From Cocleimonas sp. (lineage in GTDB: Bacteria > Pseudomonadota > Gammaproteobacteria > Thiotrichales > Thiotrichaceae): a DNA stretch of 36,181 nucleotides. Within the stretch, counting starts at the first letter, position 1; each line of letters starts with the position of its first letter. Of this stretch, positions 6,685 to 16,530 are shown one piece after another. Below the pieces are notes generated by a model that was given only the letters and a program-made list of their open reading frames with translations, had not been told where the DNA came from and ran no database searches. The stretch lies in the NCBI GenBank assembly GCA_021647365.1, contig JAKIUW010000033.1, positions 1-36,181 of the forward strand. The letters are read 5' to 3'. The position numbers and the translations under genes were made by a program.

Positions 6685-7653
6685 GTGTCTAATAAAGCGC
6701 TGTCAAACAACTTTAAGCACGAAACGGTTTTGCTTAACGAAGCAGTTGAGGCGCTAAACATAAAAGAAAATGGTGTCTATATAGATGCCACATTTGGTCG
6801 AGGTGGACATTCGGCTGAAATAATTAAACAACTAGGTTTGAAAGGACGATTGTTGTTAATAGATAAAGATCCGCTTGCCATCGCTTTTGCGAAGGAAAAG
6901 TATAAGGAAGATGGTCGGGTTTTTGTTTGGCAAGGGTCTTTTAAGGATTTCCCAGATGCATTGAAGGATGCAGGTTTGGAGAAAGCCGATGGATTGTTGC
7001 TAGATTTAGGTGTGTCTTCACCGCAGTTAGATGATGCGTCACGTGGTTTTAGTTTTATGCGTGATGGTGAGCTTGATATGCGCATGAACCCAAATGCGGA
7101 CGAAAGTGCAGCCGAGTGGCTTGGCAGAGCAGATGAAGAAGAAATTGCCAACGTTATCTATCAGTACGGTGATGAGCGATTCTCGAGAAGAATCGCAAAA
7201 ACGATAGTGGAGAAGAGAGCAGAAACCCCTATCAGTACAACGCTTCAGTTGGCTGAGATTGTGTCCTCGTGTATCCCTATGAAAATGCAGAGAAAAGAAC
7301 TGGGAAAGCATCCGGCGACTCGCAGCTTTCAAGCCATTCGAATATTTATTAATCGTGAGCTTGATGACTTGCATGAATGTTTAGATAGCTCGAAAGAGTA
7401 TTTGGCGGCCAAAGGACGGTTAGTTGTGATTAGTTTTCATTCTTTAGAAGATCGTATTGTGAAACGTTTTTTAAGAGCGGAGTCACGTGCGCCTCAAATT
7501 CCTCGTGGATTGCCAGTAATGGATGATGATCTTTTTGTGCCAGTTTATAAGTTAATAGGAAAGGCAGTTAAGCCTTCTAAAGATGAAATTCAGGAAAATG
7601 TACGTTCACGTAGCGCAATTATGCGAATCGGAGAAATAAATCATGCCGGCTGA
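6685..7653 (+). CDS. rsmH: 16S rRNA (cytosine(1402)-N(4))-methyltransferase
   Basis: RsmH (MraW) transfers a methyl group from S-adenosylmethionine to N4 of C1402 in the ribosomal P site. This 322-residue protein has HETVLLNEAVEAL at the N-terminus, the SAM-binding motif YIDATFGRGGHS, LLIDKDPLA, GLLLDLGVSSPQLD with GFSFMRDGELDMRMN, and LVVISFHSLEDRIVKRF near the C-terminus, all hallmarks of the family. A GTG start is used, giving the expected N-terminal length. The 3' end overlaps ftsL by 11 nt. Confidence 0.95.
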   Translation: MSNKALSNNFKHETVLLNEAVEALNIKENGVYIDATFGRGGHSAEIIKQLGLKGRLLLIDKDPLAIAFAKEKYKEDGRVFVWQGSFKDFPDALKDAGLEKADGLLLDLGVSSPQLDDASRGFSFMRDGELDMRMNPNADESAAEWLGRADEEEIANVIYQYGDERFSRRIAKTIVEKRAETPISTTLQLAEIVSSCIPMKMQRKELGKHPATRSFQAIRIFINRELDDLHECLDSSKEYLAAKGRLVVISFHSLEDRIVKRFLRAESRAPQIPRGLPVMDDDLFVPVYKLIGKAVKPSKDEIQENVRSRSAIMRIGEINHAG

Positions 7654-8056
7654 TAAAACCCCAGAGCTCCCAACGGTAAAAATGACGACGGTTGATTCTG
7701 TTGTGAATTGGCAATTGCCATTATTGGCAATATTGTTTGTTGCTGTAATTTTCGTGGCAATTAAAACCGTCGTTCATCGTCATGAATCAAGAACGTTGTT
7801 TATGCAATTGCAGGTGCTTGAGAAAGATCGCGATAAGTTGGCGGCTCGGTGGAGTCGTTTAAAGCTGGAGCAGGGAACGATGTTGAATCAAGTGCGTGTT
7901 GAGCGAAATGCGCGCTTGGATCTGGGTATGAAAATGCCTAAGGCATCTGAGATTAAAACAATCAGAGAGTCGGAAAAAGAAATGATGGTGGTAACAGAAA
8001 TTGATGCGAAAACACCCGCAGTGCTCAAGGCATCTAAAGTAGCTTTGGGTAATTAA
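7643..8056 (+). CDS. ftsL: Cell division protein FtsL
   Basis: This 137-residue bitopic membrane protein has a short cytoplasmic N-terminus, one transmembrane segment (about residues 25-43, LPLLAILFVAVIFVAIKTV) and a periplasmic helix rich in Leu, Arg and Glu. That helix is suited to the coiled coil formed with FtsB within the FtsQLB complex. Sequence conservation in FtsL is low, so the call rests on topology, size and its place between rsmH and ftsI. The protein has about 30 residues beyond the typical coiled-coil region, charged and ending in VALGN. The start overlaps rsmH and ftsI follows after 6 nt. Confidence 0.92.
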   Translation: MPADKTPELPTVKMTTVDSVVNWQLPLLAILFVAVIFVAIKTVVHRHESRTLFMQLQVLEKDRDKLAARWSRLKLEQGTMLNQVRVERNARLDLGMKMPKASEIKTIRESEKEMMVVTEIDAKTPAVLKASKVALGN

Positions 8057-8062
8057 GCGGTC

Positions 8063-9898
8063 ATGCGCAGACAATATACTTCTCGATCAAAAAACAAAAT
8101 GCCGCCTGTTTACAGGGGAAGGCGTTTTGCGTTAATGCTATTGCTACTGGCTGGTATTGCGGTGCTTCTTGGTCGTGCGGCGTATATTGAAACTTTTCAG
8201 CAATCTTGGTTGAAGAAGCAAGCGGGCAAGAGGCAGTTACGTACAGTTACAGTGCCTCCTTATAGAGGAATGATAGTTGATAGAAATGGTGAGTCGTTAG
8301 CCATTAGTTCTCCAGTGGCCTCAGTTTCGGTTGATCCTCGAAAGTTGTTGGATGCTCAACGAGCATTTAAGAGAGCGTCGCTCAGCAAAAATAGTGATGA
8401 GGCTAGGTTGGCTAAGCTTGATCAAGAAGAGTTGAATAGAAAAATAACAGAGATGGAATCTCTGTTAGATATGTCAACGGGGGCTTTGCAAGAAACGATG
8501 AAGGTAATGTCTACCAAGCGCTTTCATTATCTTGCTCGTCATTTGGAGCCAGAGAAAGCACAAAGAATTGCTGATTTAAATATTCCTGCGGTAAGCACGA
8601 AGCGTGAATACAAACGTTTTTATCCAATGGCAGAAACAACTTCGCATGTGGTTGGTTTTACTAATATTGATGATGAAGGTATCGAAGGTGTTGAACACGC
8701 TATGAATGAGCGCCTTGCAGGTCATTCGGGGCGCAACCGTGTGATTCGTGATGGGCGTGGTCGTTTAGTTGAGAACATTGAAGAATTAGAAACGATGGTT
8801 CCTGGTGAGATGGTGCAATTAAGTATTGATCATCGAATTCAGTATGCGGCTTATAAATTGTTAAAAGGTGAAGTTTACAAGCTGAATGCTAAATCAGGTT
8901 CGGTAGTTGTGCTTGATACAAAAACGGGTGAAGTATTGGCTATGGCAAATATGCCAGGCTTTAATCCTAATGATCGTTCTTCGTTTAAGCCATATAACTA
9001 CCGCAATCGCGCAGTCGTTGATGCGTTTGAGCCGGGGTCTACCTTGAAGCCTTTAACAATTGCGGCGGCATTGGAAGCTCGTGCAATTGATGAAAATGTA
9101 TCTATTGAGACAAATGGGAAGTTTAAGGTAGGGAAAGTCATCATAAAAGATCCTAAGAATTATGGTGCGTTAACTTTGTCGCGACTTTTGGCAAAGTCGA
9201 GCAATGTGGGTGCGAGTAAAGTGGCTTTGTTAATGAAGCCAGTTGATCATTGGAAGTTTTTGAATCGTGTGGGTTTTGGGCGTAAGCCTGATGCGGGGTT
9301 CTTTAGTGAAGAAGAGGGTAAGCTAGCTTACTACGATAAATGGGGGAAGGTTGATCGCGCCTCGCATGGCTACGGTTACGGTATCTCTGCAAGCTTGTTG
9401 CAACTTGCACATGCATATACGGTGTTTGCAAACGGTGGTCTTTTGTACCCTGTGAGTATTTATAAGCAAGAGAGAAAGCCATTAGGTCAGCGTGTAATGT
9501 CCGAAAATAATGCCAATGCTGTATTAAAGATGATGCGCGCAGTGGTTCAGCCTAATGCTACAGGTAAAAATGCGGCAGTTGATGGTTATCATGTGGCAGG
9601 TAAAACAGGTACAGCGAATAAGCTGATCAAACGTCGTTACAGTAAAGATCATCTGGTGGTTAGTTTTATTGGCGTTGCGCCAGCGACCAATCCACGTTTG
9701 GTGGTTGCTGTGATGATTGATGATCCTAAAGTGGAGAAGGCAAGTGGTGGTCGTTTGGCGGCTCCTCTGTTCTCAAAAATTATGGCTAACTCGTTACGCG
9801 TAATGGATGTTGCGCCAGACAATCTTCCGCAAATAAAGAAAGCAGTTAAGCCAGTAATGAGTTCACGTTTGGCGGTTGCTAGTGGGAATTCTGAATAA
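8063..9898 (+). CDS. ftsI: Septal peptidoglycan transpeptidase FtsI (PBP3)
   Basis: FtsI is the class B penicillin-binding protein that cross-links septal peptidoglycan together with FtsW. This protein of 611 residues has a basic N-terminus and one membrane anchor (about 22-40), then the pedestal domain (PPYRGMIVDRNGESLAIS). The transpeptidase domain carries the active-site triads STLK (Ser326), SSN (379-381) and KTG (514-516). It is slightly longer than the E. coli enzyme (588). The stop codon overlaps the murE start (TAATG). Confidence 0.97.
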   Translation: MRRQYTSRSKNKMPPVYRGRRFALMLLLLAGIAVLLGRAAYIETFQQSWLKKQAGKRQLRTVTVPPYRGMIVDRNGESLAISSPVASVSVDPRKLLDAQRAFKRASLSKNSDEARLAKLDQEELNRKITEMESLLDMSTGALQETMKVMSTKRFHYLARHLEPEKAQRIADLNIPAVSTKREYKRFYPMAETTSHVVGFTNIDDEGIEGVEHAMNERLAGHSGRNRVIRDGRGRLVENIEELETMVPGEMVQLSIDHRIQYAAYKLLKGEVYKLNAKSGSVVVLDTKTGEVLAMANMPGFNPNDRSSFKPYNYRNRAVVDAFEPGSTLKPLTIAAALEARAIDENVSIETNGKFKVGKVIIKDPKNYGALTLSRLLAKSSNVGASKVALLMKPVDHWKFLNRVGFGRKPDAGFFSEEEGKLAYYDKWGKVDRASHGYGYGISASLLQLAHAYTVFANGGLLYPVSIYKQERKPLGQRVMSENNANAVLKMMRAVVQPNATGKNAAVDGYHVAGKTGTANKLIKRRYSKDHLVVSFIGVAPATNPRLVVAVMIDDPKVEKASGGRLAAPLFSKIMANSLRVMDVAPDNLPQIKKAVKPVMSSRLAVASGNSE

Positions 9899-11388
9899 TG
9901 CCTCAAACAATGCTAGCTAAGCTTTTATATAATATTGCAGATGTGCCATCCACAATGGATGTAGCTGTTTCTTCAGTGACTCAAGATAGTCGCGAAGTAT
10001 CTTCAGGTTGTTTGTTTGTGGCGCTAAAAGGTGCGCAACAGCATGGTATGACTTATGCGGAACGTGCTGAGTTTTTGGGCGCAGTGGCTATTATTTTTGA
10101 GGCAGATGAAAGCTTGCAATCAATAGAGGCAAATATTCCGCAATTTGAAATAACAGATTTGCGTGAGTCTTTAGGTTTAATTGCAGATCGTTTTTATAGT
10201 TCTCCAAGCCAATCATTGCAGATGGTGGGCATTACAGGAACAGATGGAAAAACAAGCGTGAGTCATTTCATGGCTCAAGCAATTAATAACTGCGCGGTAA
10301 TCGGCACAATAGGTTTGGGTTTGTTGAATGATTTGAAAACAGCAACACATACCACTCCTGATGTGATTAATGTGCATAAGAACTTGTTTGAAATGAAGCA
10401 GCAGGGTGTTGCTACAGTAGCGATGGAAGTTTCATCTCATGCGCTAGATCAAGGTCGCGTTGCAGGTGTTGCATTTGATGTGGTAGTGCTAACAAACTTG
10501 AGTCGTGACCACCTTGATTATCATAAGACAGTAGAAGCTTATGCTGATGCCAAAGAAAATTTATTTCATTGGTCGAACTTAAAAGCCGCTGTGATTAACT
10601 TGGATGATAAATTTGGTCGTAAGGTGGCTGAGAAAGTAAGTCAAACACAAACTATTGTTGGCTACGGGATTGGTAAAGCTGGAGATTATCCGGCAGGTAC
10701 TTTGGTTGCTGTTGATACTAAATTTACAGTGAGTGGTATTTGCGCAGTTGTGCAATATGGTTCACAAAAAGGTCAGCTGGCAGTTTCTGTTTTAGGTCGA
10801 TTTAATCTTAGTAATCTATTGGCGGCATTGGGCGCGATGTTAGGTTTAGGTGTAGCCTTTAATGATGCAATCTCACAATTAAATAAAGTACAAACCGTTG
10901 CAGGTCGTATGGAAAAGGTGGGGGGTGTGCTTAGTCAATCAATTCTAACCGTAGTTGATTTTGCACATACGCCGAACGCACTGATGAGTGTTTTAAAAGC
11001 GTTACGCGAACACCTTGGTAATGAATCTAGCAACTTAATTTGTGTGTTTGGTTGTGGCGGTGATCGTGATGCAGGCAAGCGTCCGCTTATGGCGGCTGTG
11101 GCAGAAAAATATGCAGATGTGGTGATTGCGACAGATGATAATCCTCGCACAGAAAGTCCTGAACTTATTATGCGAGATATTGTGGCAGGTTTTGAAAATA
11201 AAGAAGCCGTCACTATTGAGCACGATAGAAGTGCTGCAATCTATAAAGCACTAAAACAAGCCAAAAGTGGTGATGCTGTCCTAATTGCAGGGAAGGGTCA
11301 TGAAACTGGGCAGATTTTAGCAACAGGAACGATTCCATTTAATGACCGTGAGCAAGTTGAGCTAGCTTTGCAGGAGTTGGCGGCCTGA
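9898..11388 (+). CDS. murE: UDP-MurNAc-L-Ala-D-Glu:meso-diaminopimelate ligase
   Basis: MurE adds the third stem-peptide residue in the cytoplasm, using ATP. The 496-residue protein has the ATP-binding loop GITGTDGKTS (111-120) and the substrate-specificity motif DNPR (414-417), which marks meso-diaminopimelate rather than lysine as substrate. The C-terminal ligase domain contains GKGHETGQ. It is translationally coupled to both neighbours: TAATG with ftsI and TGATG with murF. Confidence 0.96.
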   Translation: MPQTMLAKLLYNIADVPSTMDVAVSSVTQDSREVSSGCLFVALKGAQQHGMTYAERAEFLGAVAIIFEADESLQSIEANIPQFEITDLRESLGLIADRFYSSPSQSLQMVGITGTDGKTSVSHFMAQAINNCAVIGTIGLGLLNDLKTATHTTPDVINVHKNLFEMKQQGVATVAMEVSSHALDQGRVAGVAFDVVVLTNLSRDHLDYHKTVEAYADAKENLFHWSNLKAAVINLDDKFGRKVAEKVSQTQTIVGYGIGKAGDYPAGTLVAVDTKFTVSGICAVVQYGSQKGQLAVSVLGRFNLSNLLAALGAMLGLGVAFNDAISQLNKVQTVAGRMEKVGGVLSQSILTVVDFAHTPNALMSVLKALREHLGNESSNLICVFGCGGDRDAGKRPLMAAVAEKYADVVIATDDNPRTESPELIMRDIVAGFENKEAVTIEHDRSAAIYKALKQAKSGDAVLIAGKGHETGQILATGTIPFNDREQVELALQELAA

Positions 11389-12746
11389 TGAGTACACAAA
11401 AGGCATGGTTAAGCTTAAAGAAGATCGCGGAAATGACGGGGGGTGTACTTCATGGTGCAGATGTGGCGATTGATTCGGTTGCTACAGATTCTCGCTTAGT
11501 AAAAGAAGATCAACTCTTTATCGCTATTAAGGGCGAGCGTTTTGATGCGCATGATTTTGTGGCAGATCTAGCAGGTAAAGCAGGTGCTGCGCTCGTGCAT
11601 AAAAAAATTGATTGTGATCTTCCGCAAGTTGTTGTTGAAGATACTTTACAAGCACTGGCTGATCTAGCATCTGAATGGCGTAATACATTCAAAAACCCTG
11701 TGGTTGGTTTAACAGGTAGTAACGGCAAAACTACATTAAAAGAAATGGTTGCTGCAATTTTGTCATTAGAAGGTAATGTGCTAGCAACACATGGTAATTT
11801 AAATAACGACATCGGTATGCCGTTGACGTTATTAAGACTAAGAAAAGAACATGATTTTGCAGTTATCGAAATGGGTGCGAACCATTTTGGTGAAATAGGT
11901 TTTTTAACAAAAATAGCACGACCTGACGTAGCTGTTGTGAATAACGCAGGTGCTGCCCATCTTGAAGGATTTGGCAATATAGAGGGTGTAGCACAGGCAA
12001 AAGGGGAAATTTTTATTGGGTTGGGGACTCGGGGAGTCGCTGTAATCAACGCAGATGATAAGTTTGCAGATTACTGGAACGACTCCAACAAAGGCCGCGA
12101 GGTCTTCACGTTTGGCATTAATAATGAATCAACAATAAGCGGTCGCTTATTATCGGATGGGGGTCTGATGATAAAAGCAGGTAGTGATGAGGTTAGGGCT
12201 AACCTCAAACTGCTAGGTCGTCATAATGCAATGAACGCACTCGCGGCAACGGCAGTTTCGACTGCTTTGGGAATCAAACTGGACACTATCATCGAAGGTT
12301 TAGAATCTCTACAACCAGTGAAGGGGCGTTTAGCTCCGGTAGCTGGTATTTATAACTCGCAGATTTTGGATGACACGTATAACGCGAATCCAGACTCTGC
12401 CGTAGCGGCACTTGATGTGCTTGCGCAAAGAAAAAACACTGCCTTTGTATTAGGCGATATGGGTGAACTGGGTGCAGATACGATAAAAATGCACGAAAGC
12501 ATCGGCGAAAAAGCAAAAGTTATCGGTATAAACCGTATGTATTGCTTGGGCGATTACAGTGCTAAAGCTTGTGAGAAGTTTGGCGAAAACGGGCGAACTT
12601 TTAGTGAGATGAATGAGTTGTTAAGCAGTTTGAAAAGAGATATAGCAGAAAGTATGACAGAGAATATGACGATTTTAGTAAAAGGCTCCCGCACCATGAA
12701 AATGGAACGTGCGGTTGAAGCGTTACGTCAGGGGAATGCAGCCTAA
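11388..12746 (+). CDS. murF: UDP-MurNAc-tripeptide:D-alanyl-D-alanine ligase
   Basis: MurF attaches D-Ala-D-Ala to UDP-MurNAc-tripeptide, completing the pentapeptide. The 452-residue sequence has the Mur-ligase loop GLTGSNGKTT (107-116), NNDIGMPLTLLRL, EMGANHFGEI, and the C-terminal ILDDTYNANPDS and VLGDMGELG motifs typical of MurF. Its D-Ala-D-Ala substrate is made by DdlB in the same cluster. The start overlaps murE and the stop overlaps mraY by one base. Confidence 0.96.
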   Translation: MSTQKAWLSLKKIAEMTGGVLHGADVAIDSVATDSRLVKEDQLFIAIKGERFDAHDFVADLAGKAGAALVHKKIDCDLPQVVVEDTLQALADLASEWRNTFKNPVVGLTGSNGKTTLKEMVAAILSLEGNVLATHGNLNNDIGMPLTLLRLRKEHDFAVIEMGANHFGEIGFLTKIARPDVAVVNNAGAAHLEGFGNIEGVAQAKGEIFIGLGTRGVAVINADDKFADYWNDSNKGREVFTFGINNESTISGRLLSDGGLMIKAGSDEVRANLKLLGRHNAMNALAATAVSTALGIKLDTIIEGLESLQPVKGRLAPVAGIYNSQILDDTYNANPDSAVAALDVLAQRKNTAFVLGDMGELGADTIKMHESIGEKAKVIGINRMYCLGDYSAKACEKFGENGRTFSEMNELLSSLKRDIAESMTENMTILVKGSRTMKMERAVEALRQGNAA

Positions 12747-13828
12747 TGTTGGTATCACTCTTTGATTGGTTGTCACAATATTACTCTGGTTTCAATGTTT
12801 TTCAATATTTAACCCTGCGCGCGATTTTGGCGGTGCTTACAGCATTAGGTGTGGCGTTATTGTTGGGTCCAAAAATGATTAGAGCGTTGACTAATTTAAA
12901 AATGGGTCAGCCGATTAGAGATGATGGGCCGCAGAGTCACCTAGTAAAGGCAGGTACACCAACGATGGGTGGCGCGTTAATTTTATTAGGTATCACGTTG
13001 GCAACATTACTGTGGAGTGATCTTAGTAATCACTATGTTTGGGTGGTTTTGTTTGTAACGATAGGCTCGGGTGTGATCGGTGGTTATGACGATTATTTGA
13101 AGCTGAAAGAGAAAAACACGAAAGGTTTGTCGTCTAAATTGAAATATTTAGGTCTGTCGTTAGTTGGATTTTCTGCGGTGACGTATTTATACATAGTCGC
13201 AAAATCACCCGTTGAGACAACGCTTTACTTCCCGATTGTTAAAGAGTGGTTTTGGGATATGGGCTGGTTGTTTATTCCTTGGAGTTACTTGGTAATTGTA
13301 GGTACAAGCAACGCGGTGAACCTAACGGATGGTTTGGATGGCTTGGCCATTATGCCAACAATTTTAGTCGCGGCGGCATTAGGTGTTTTTGTGTATGCAG
13401 GTGGAAATATCAAAATATCAGCGTATTTGGATATTCCTTATATCGTTGGTGTAGGTGAATTGATAATTTTTTGTGGGGCAATCTTTGGGGCTGGTTTGGG
13501 CTTCTTATGGTTTAACACTTATCCCGCACAAGTTTTTATGGGTGATGTAGGTGCTTTGTCTTTAGGTGCGGCATTGGGGATTATTGCAGTAATCGTTCGA
13601 CAAGAATTAGTGTTATTCATTATGGGTGGTGTATTTGTAATGGAGGCTGTCTCGGTAATTTTGCAAGTAGGCTCTTATAAGTTGAGAGGTAAACGCATCT
13701 TTCGTATGGCGCCGATACATCATCATTTTGAATTAAAGGGATGGGCAGAGCCAAAGGTGATTGTCCGTTTTTGGATTATTACGATTATTTTGGTATTGGT
13801 TGGTTTGGCGACCTTGAAAGTTCGCTAG
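12746..13828 (+). CDS. mraY: Phospho-MurNAc-pentapeptide-transferase MraY
   Basis: MraY transfers phospho-MurNAc-pentapeptide to undecaprenyl phosphate, forming lipid I in the inner membrane. The 360-residue length equals that of E. coli. About ten hydrophobic segments are present with the conserved cytoplasmic motifs: PTMGGALI, GGYDDYLKL (Asp pair), NLTDGLDGLA, MGDVGALSLG and APIHHHFELKGW (His cluster). A 91-nt gap holding a G-tract repeat follows, the only break longer than 20 nt between mraZ and ftsA. Confidence 0.97.
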   Translation: MLVSLFDWLSQYYSGFNVFQYLTLRAILAVLTALGVALLLGPKMIRALTNLKMGQPIRDDGPQSHLVKAGTPTMGGALILLGITLATLLWSDLSNHYVWVVLFVTIGSGVIGGYDDYLKLKEKNTKGLSSKLKYLGLSLVGFSAVTYLYIVAKSPVETTLYFPIVKEWFWDMGWLFIPWSYLVIVGTSNAVNLTDGLDGLAIMPTILVAAALGVFVYAGGNIKISAYLDIPYIVGVGELIIFCGAIFGAGLGFLWFNTYPAQVFMGDVGALSLGAALGIIAVIVRQELVLFIMGGVFVMEAVSVILQVGSYKLRGKRIFRMAPIHHHFELKGWAEPKVIVRFWIITIILVLVGLATLKVR

Positions 13829-13841
13829 AGGTTATTGATAA

Positions 13842-13873
13842 AAACATCATGTAAAAGTGGGGGGGTGTGCTTT
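13842..13873 (+). repeat. G-tract repeat, single copy (G7) in mraY-murD gap
   Basis: The head AAACATCATGTAAAAGT is followed by seven G residues and TGTGCTTT. It is identical over 32 bp to the copy inside lpxH at 26623-26654. It fills the middle of the only sizeable gap in the mur/fts series and ends 46 nt before murD. It cannot form a hairpin alone. Confidence 0.85.
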
Positions 13874-13919
13874 AAAACCTTCCTTTTATTGTATTTTAAA
13901 TTGGATTTTGAATTAAAAA

Positions 13920-15305
13920 ATGAACACGCAACAATCAATAAATTCGGTAATTGTCGGTCTTGGTAAGACTGGGTTATCGGTTGCGCGTTATTTGGCAAGT
14001 AAGAATGATAGTTTTGCAGTAGTTGATAGTCGTGATAATCCACCCAATGCCGATGATCTTAAAAATGATTATTCCAGCGTGCCTTATCACTTTGGTGATT
14101 TTAAATCAGATTGGTTTGCTACAGCAGATCAGTTGGTAGTGAACCCTGGTATAGCTATTGCTACACCTGAGATTCAACAAGCCAAGCAATCAGGTGCTGA
14201 GATTATCGGCGATATCGAATTGTTTGCGCGTGAGATTGGGCAGACAAAACCTATCGTCGCTATCACTGGCTCAAACGGTAAAACCACGGTTACATTGTTG
14301 TTAGATTTAATGGCGAAAAAGTCAGGTGTAAAAGTTGGCACTGGCGGAAATGTTGGTACACCCGCGTTGGACTTGTTGCTAGAAGAAGATACTGAGTTAT
14401 TTGTTTTAGAGCTCTCAAGCTACCAGCTAGAGACATCACCATCGCTACAAACCATTTCTGCGGTTGTGTTGAATGTGTCCGAAGATCATCTTGATCGTTA
14501 TGACAATGATCTTGAAAAATACGCACAATCAAAATCAGCTATTTACAATAATTGTAAAACAGTTATTGCTAACCGCGATGATGCCTATTCAATACGCTTT
14601 GCTAATGAAGCAAGTGATTATCAAGCATTAGTCACTTTTGGTTTAGATAAACCAGAAGCAGGGCAATACGGCATTGCCTTACAAGCAGGTAAAGAATGGT
14701 TGGCAAAAGGTGATGATTTACTCATGACAGTTGATGAAATCAAATTGCCGGGTAGTCATAACGTATCAAATGCGCTGGCAACATTAGCACTAGGTGATGC
14801 GGCAGGTTTAAAAGTGACTGCGATGCTAGAAGTATTAAAAGAATTTGCAGGCACAGAGCATCGTACGCAATGGCTTGCAAAGTTTAATGGAGTGAATTGG
14901 TATAACGATTCAAAAGGAACAAACGTAGGGGCTACGCTTGCCGCGCTCTCTGGTCTACCTGGAAAAGCTGTTTTAATAGCGGGTGGGCAAGGTAAGGGCG
15001 CGGATTTTTTGCCTCTTCAAAATGTTATCAAAAAGAAAGCAATAGCGGTTGTTCTAATGGGTGAAGATGCTCAACAAATTGCAGATATTGTTCCTGATGC
15101 TGTTACCACGATTTTTGTGGATAGCATGAGTGAAGCAGTAAAATTTGCACATAAATTATCGACAGAGGCAAAAGGTTCTGAGGAAGTAAACGTACTGTTA
15201 TCTCCAGCTTGTGCGAGCTTCGATATGTTTAAAAATTATAGGGTGCGTGGTGAGGTTTTTATGGCTGCGGTATCAGAGTTAGAACAAGGAGTCACAAATG
15301 ATTAA
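13920..15305 (+). CDS. murD: UDP-MurNAc-L-alanine:D-glutamate ligase
   Basis: MurD adds D-glutamate to UDP-MurNAc-L-Ala. The 461-residue sequence has an N-terminal Rossmann-like uridine-binding segment (VIVGLGKTGLSVARYL), the ATP loop ITGSNGKTTV (115-124), LELSSYQLE, LNVSEDHLDRY, and HRTQWLAKFNGVNWYNDSKGTN-type motifs near 330-350 (quoted in two overlapping parts: HRTQWLA and VNWYNDSKGTN). The start lies 46 nt after the G-tract repeat and lacks a strong Shine-Dalgarno sequence. The 3' end overlaps ftsW by 8 nt. Confidence 0.96.
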   Translation: MNTQQSINSVIVGLGKTGLSVARYLASKNDSFAVVDSRDNPPNADDLKNDYSSVPYHFGDFKSDWFATADQLVVNPGIAIATPEIQQAKQSGAEIIGDIELFAREIGQTKPIVAITGSNGKTTVTLLLDLMAKKSGVKVGTGGNVGTPALDLLLEEDTELFVLELSSYQLETSPSLQTISAVVLNVSEDHLDRYDNDLEKYAQSKSAIYNNCKTVIANRDDAYSIRFANEASDYQALVTFGLDKPEAGQYGIALQAGKEWLAKGDDLLMTVDEIKLPGSHNVSNALATLALGDAAGLKVTAMLEVLKEFAGTEHRTQWLAKFNGVNWYNDSKGTNVGATLAALSGLPGKAVLIAGGQGKGADFLPLQNVIKKKAIAVVLMGEDAQQIADIVPDAVTTIFVDSMSEAVKFAHKLSTEAKGSEEVNVLLSPACASFDMFKNYRVRGEVFMAAVSELEQGVTND

Positions 15306-16530
15306 GAAGATTTGTGCGGATTTCAAGCCATCTTGGCAGCTCTATGTTGATAGAGGTTTATTGATTAGCGTTGTCATGCTACTGGGCTTGGGTCTTGTCA
15401 TTATGATGTCTGCTTCGATTGCTGTTGCAGAAAGAAAGTACGGCAATATGTATCATTTTTTTAACAGGCAGTTAGTTTTTCTTTTTATTGGCTTGGTTGC
15501 AGGCTACATAACCTACAAAATCAAAACCTCATTTTGGCAAAGCTTTGGTGCAAAGTTATTGCCAGTAGTTTTGTTATTGCTAGTAGTTGTGCTTTTGCCT
15601 GTGATTGGTAAAGAGGTAAACGGCAGCCATCGTTGGATAAACCTTGGTCCTGTGTCGTTACAAGTGTCGGAGCTAGCCAAGCTGATTATGATTATGTATT
15701 TGTCTGGTTATATGGTTCGTCATGGGAAGGACTTGTCTCAATCAGCGTCATATCAACCATTGTTAGTTCCATTGGTTGTGTTGGGGATTACAGATGGTTT
15801 GCTAATGCTTGAGCCTGATTTTGGTTCAGTGGTTGTATTAACAGCAACAGGAATCGCGCTGCTGTTCCTTGGTGGCGTTAAGTTTTCTCGCTTGTTGGTA
15901 TTATTTGTTGGTGCAATTGCAGTGATGATTCCGCTGGTAATGATGGGCTACCGTGGCGAACGTGTTATGGCATTTCTTGATCCTTGGGCTTATGCATCGG
16001 GTAAGGCATATCAGACTGTTCATGCGCTAATGGCTGTAGGTGATGGTGGTTGGTTTGGTGCTGGTTTAGGTGCAAGTATCCAAAAGCTTTTCTATCTGCC
16101 AGAAGCACATAATGATTTTATTTTTGCTGTGTTAGCAGAAGAGTTTGGATTTATTGGCATCGTATTTACGCTGTTTTTATACGGATGGTTAGTACAACGT
16201 GCTTTTGTTATTGGCTTTAGAGCGGATAGAGAAAAGCTACATTACGCAGCATACCTTGCTTACGGTATTGGTTTCTGGATTGGCTTTCAAGTGTTATTCC
16301 ATATCGGTGTGAATTTAGCATTGCTACCACCGAAGGGTTTGACCTTGCCATTGATTAGTTATGGAGGCAGTAGCTTATTGATAACCATGATTGCAATAGC
16401 CTTACTTATGCGTGTGCATAGAGATACGCAAATAGCTAGATTTGGAGTGAGTGAGAAAGAAGCGCAAAAACTTAAAAGTAGAATGACTCGTAGAACTAAT
16501 AATTCAAGAGGAGCAAGTTATGCACGCTGA
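15298..16530 (+). CDS. ftsW: Septal peptidoglycan glycosyltransferase FtsW
   Basis: FtsW is the SEDS-family polymerase that uses lipid II to build septal glycan strands, paired with FtsI. This 410-residue polytopic membrane protein has about ten hydrophobic segments. Family motifs visible are NGSHRWINLGP, EPDFGSVVVL, AEEFGFIG and GLTLPLISYGGSSL. The C-terminal tail is basic and cytoplasmic. A GGAG lies before the ATG inside the end of murD, and murG starts 11 nt before its stop. Confidence 0.96.
   Translation: MIKKICADFKPSWQLYVDRGLLISVVMLLGLGLVIMMSASIAVAERKYGNMYHFFNRQLVFLFIGLVAGYITYKIKTSFWQSFGAKLLPVVLLLLVVVLLPVIGKEVNGSHRWINLGPVSLQVSELAKLIMIMYLSGYMVRHGKDLSQSASYQPLLVPLVVLGITDGLLMLEPDFGSVVVLTATGIALLFLGGVKFSRLLVLFVGAIAVMIPLVMMGYRGERVMAFLDPWAYASGKAYQTVHALMAVGDGGWFGAGLGASIQKLFYLPEAHNDFIFAVLAEEFGFIGIVFTLFLYGWLVQRAFVIGFRADREKLHYAAYLAYGIGFWIGFQVLFHIGVNLALLPPKGLTLPLISYGGSSLLITMIAIALLMRVHRDTQIARFGVSEKEAQKLKSRMTRRTNNSRGASYAR

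Noticed and set aside
13842..13873. G-quadruplex formation by the G7-G10 runs.
   Set aside because: Each repeat has a single G-run, and the doublets place G opposite C, so an intramolecular quadruplex is unlikely.
13825..14043. Short ORFs (also 33271-33453) whose peptides share a KHTP-HDV pattern.
   Set aside because: The shared residues come from translating the G-tract repeat backwards; these are not genes.
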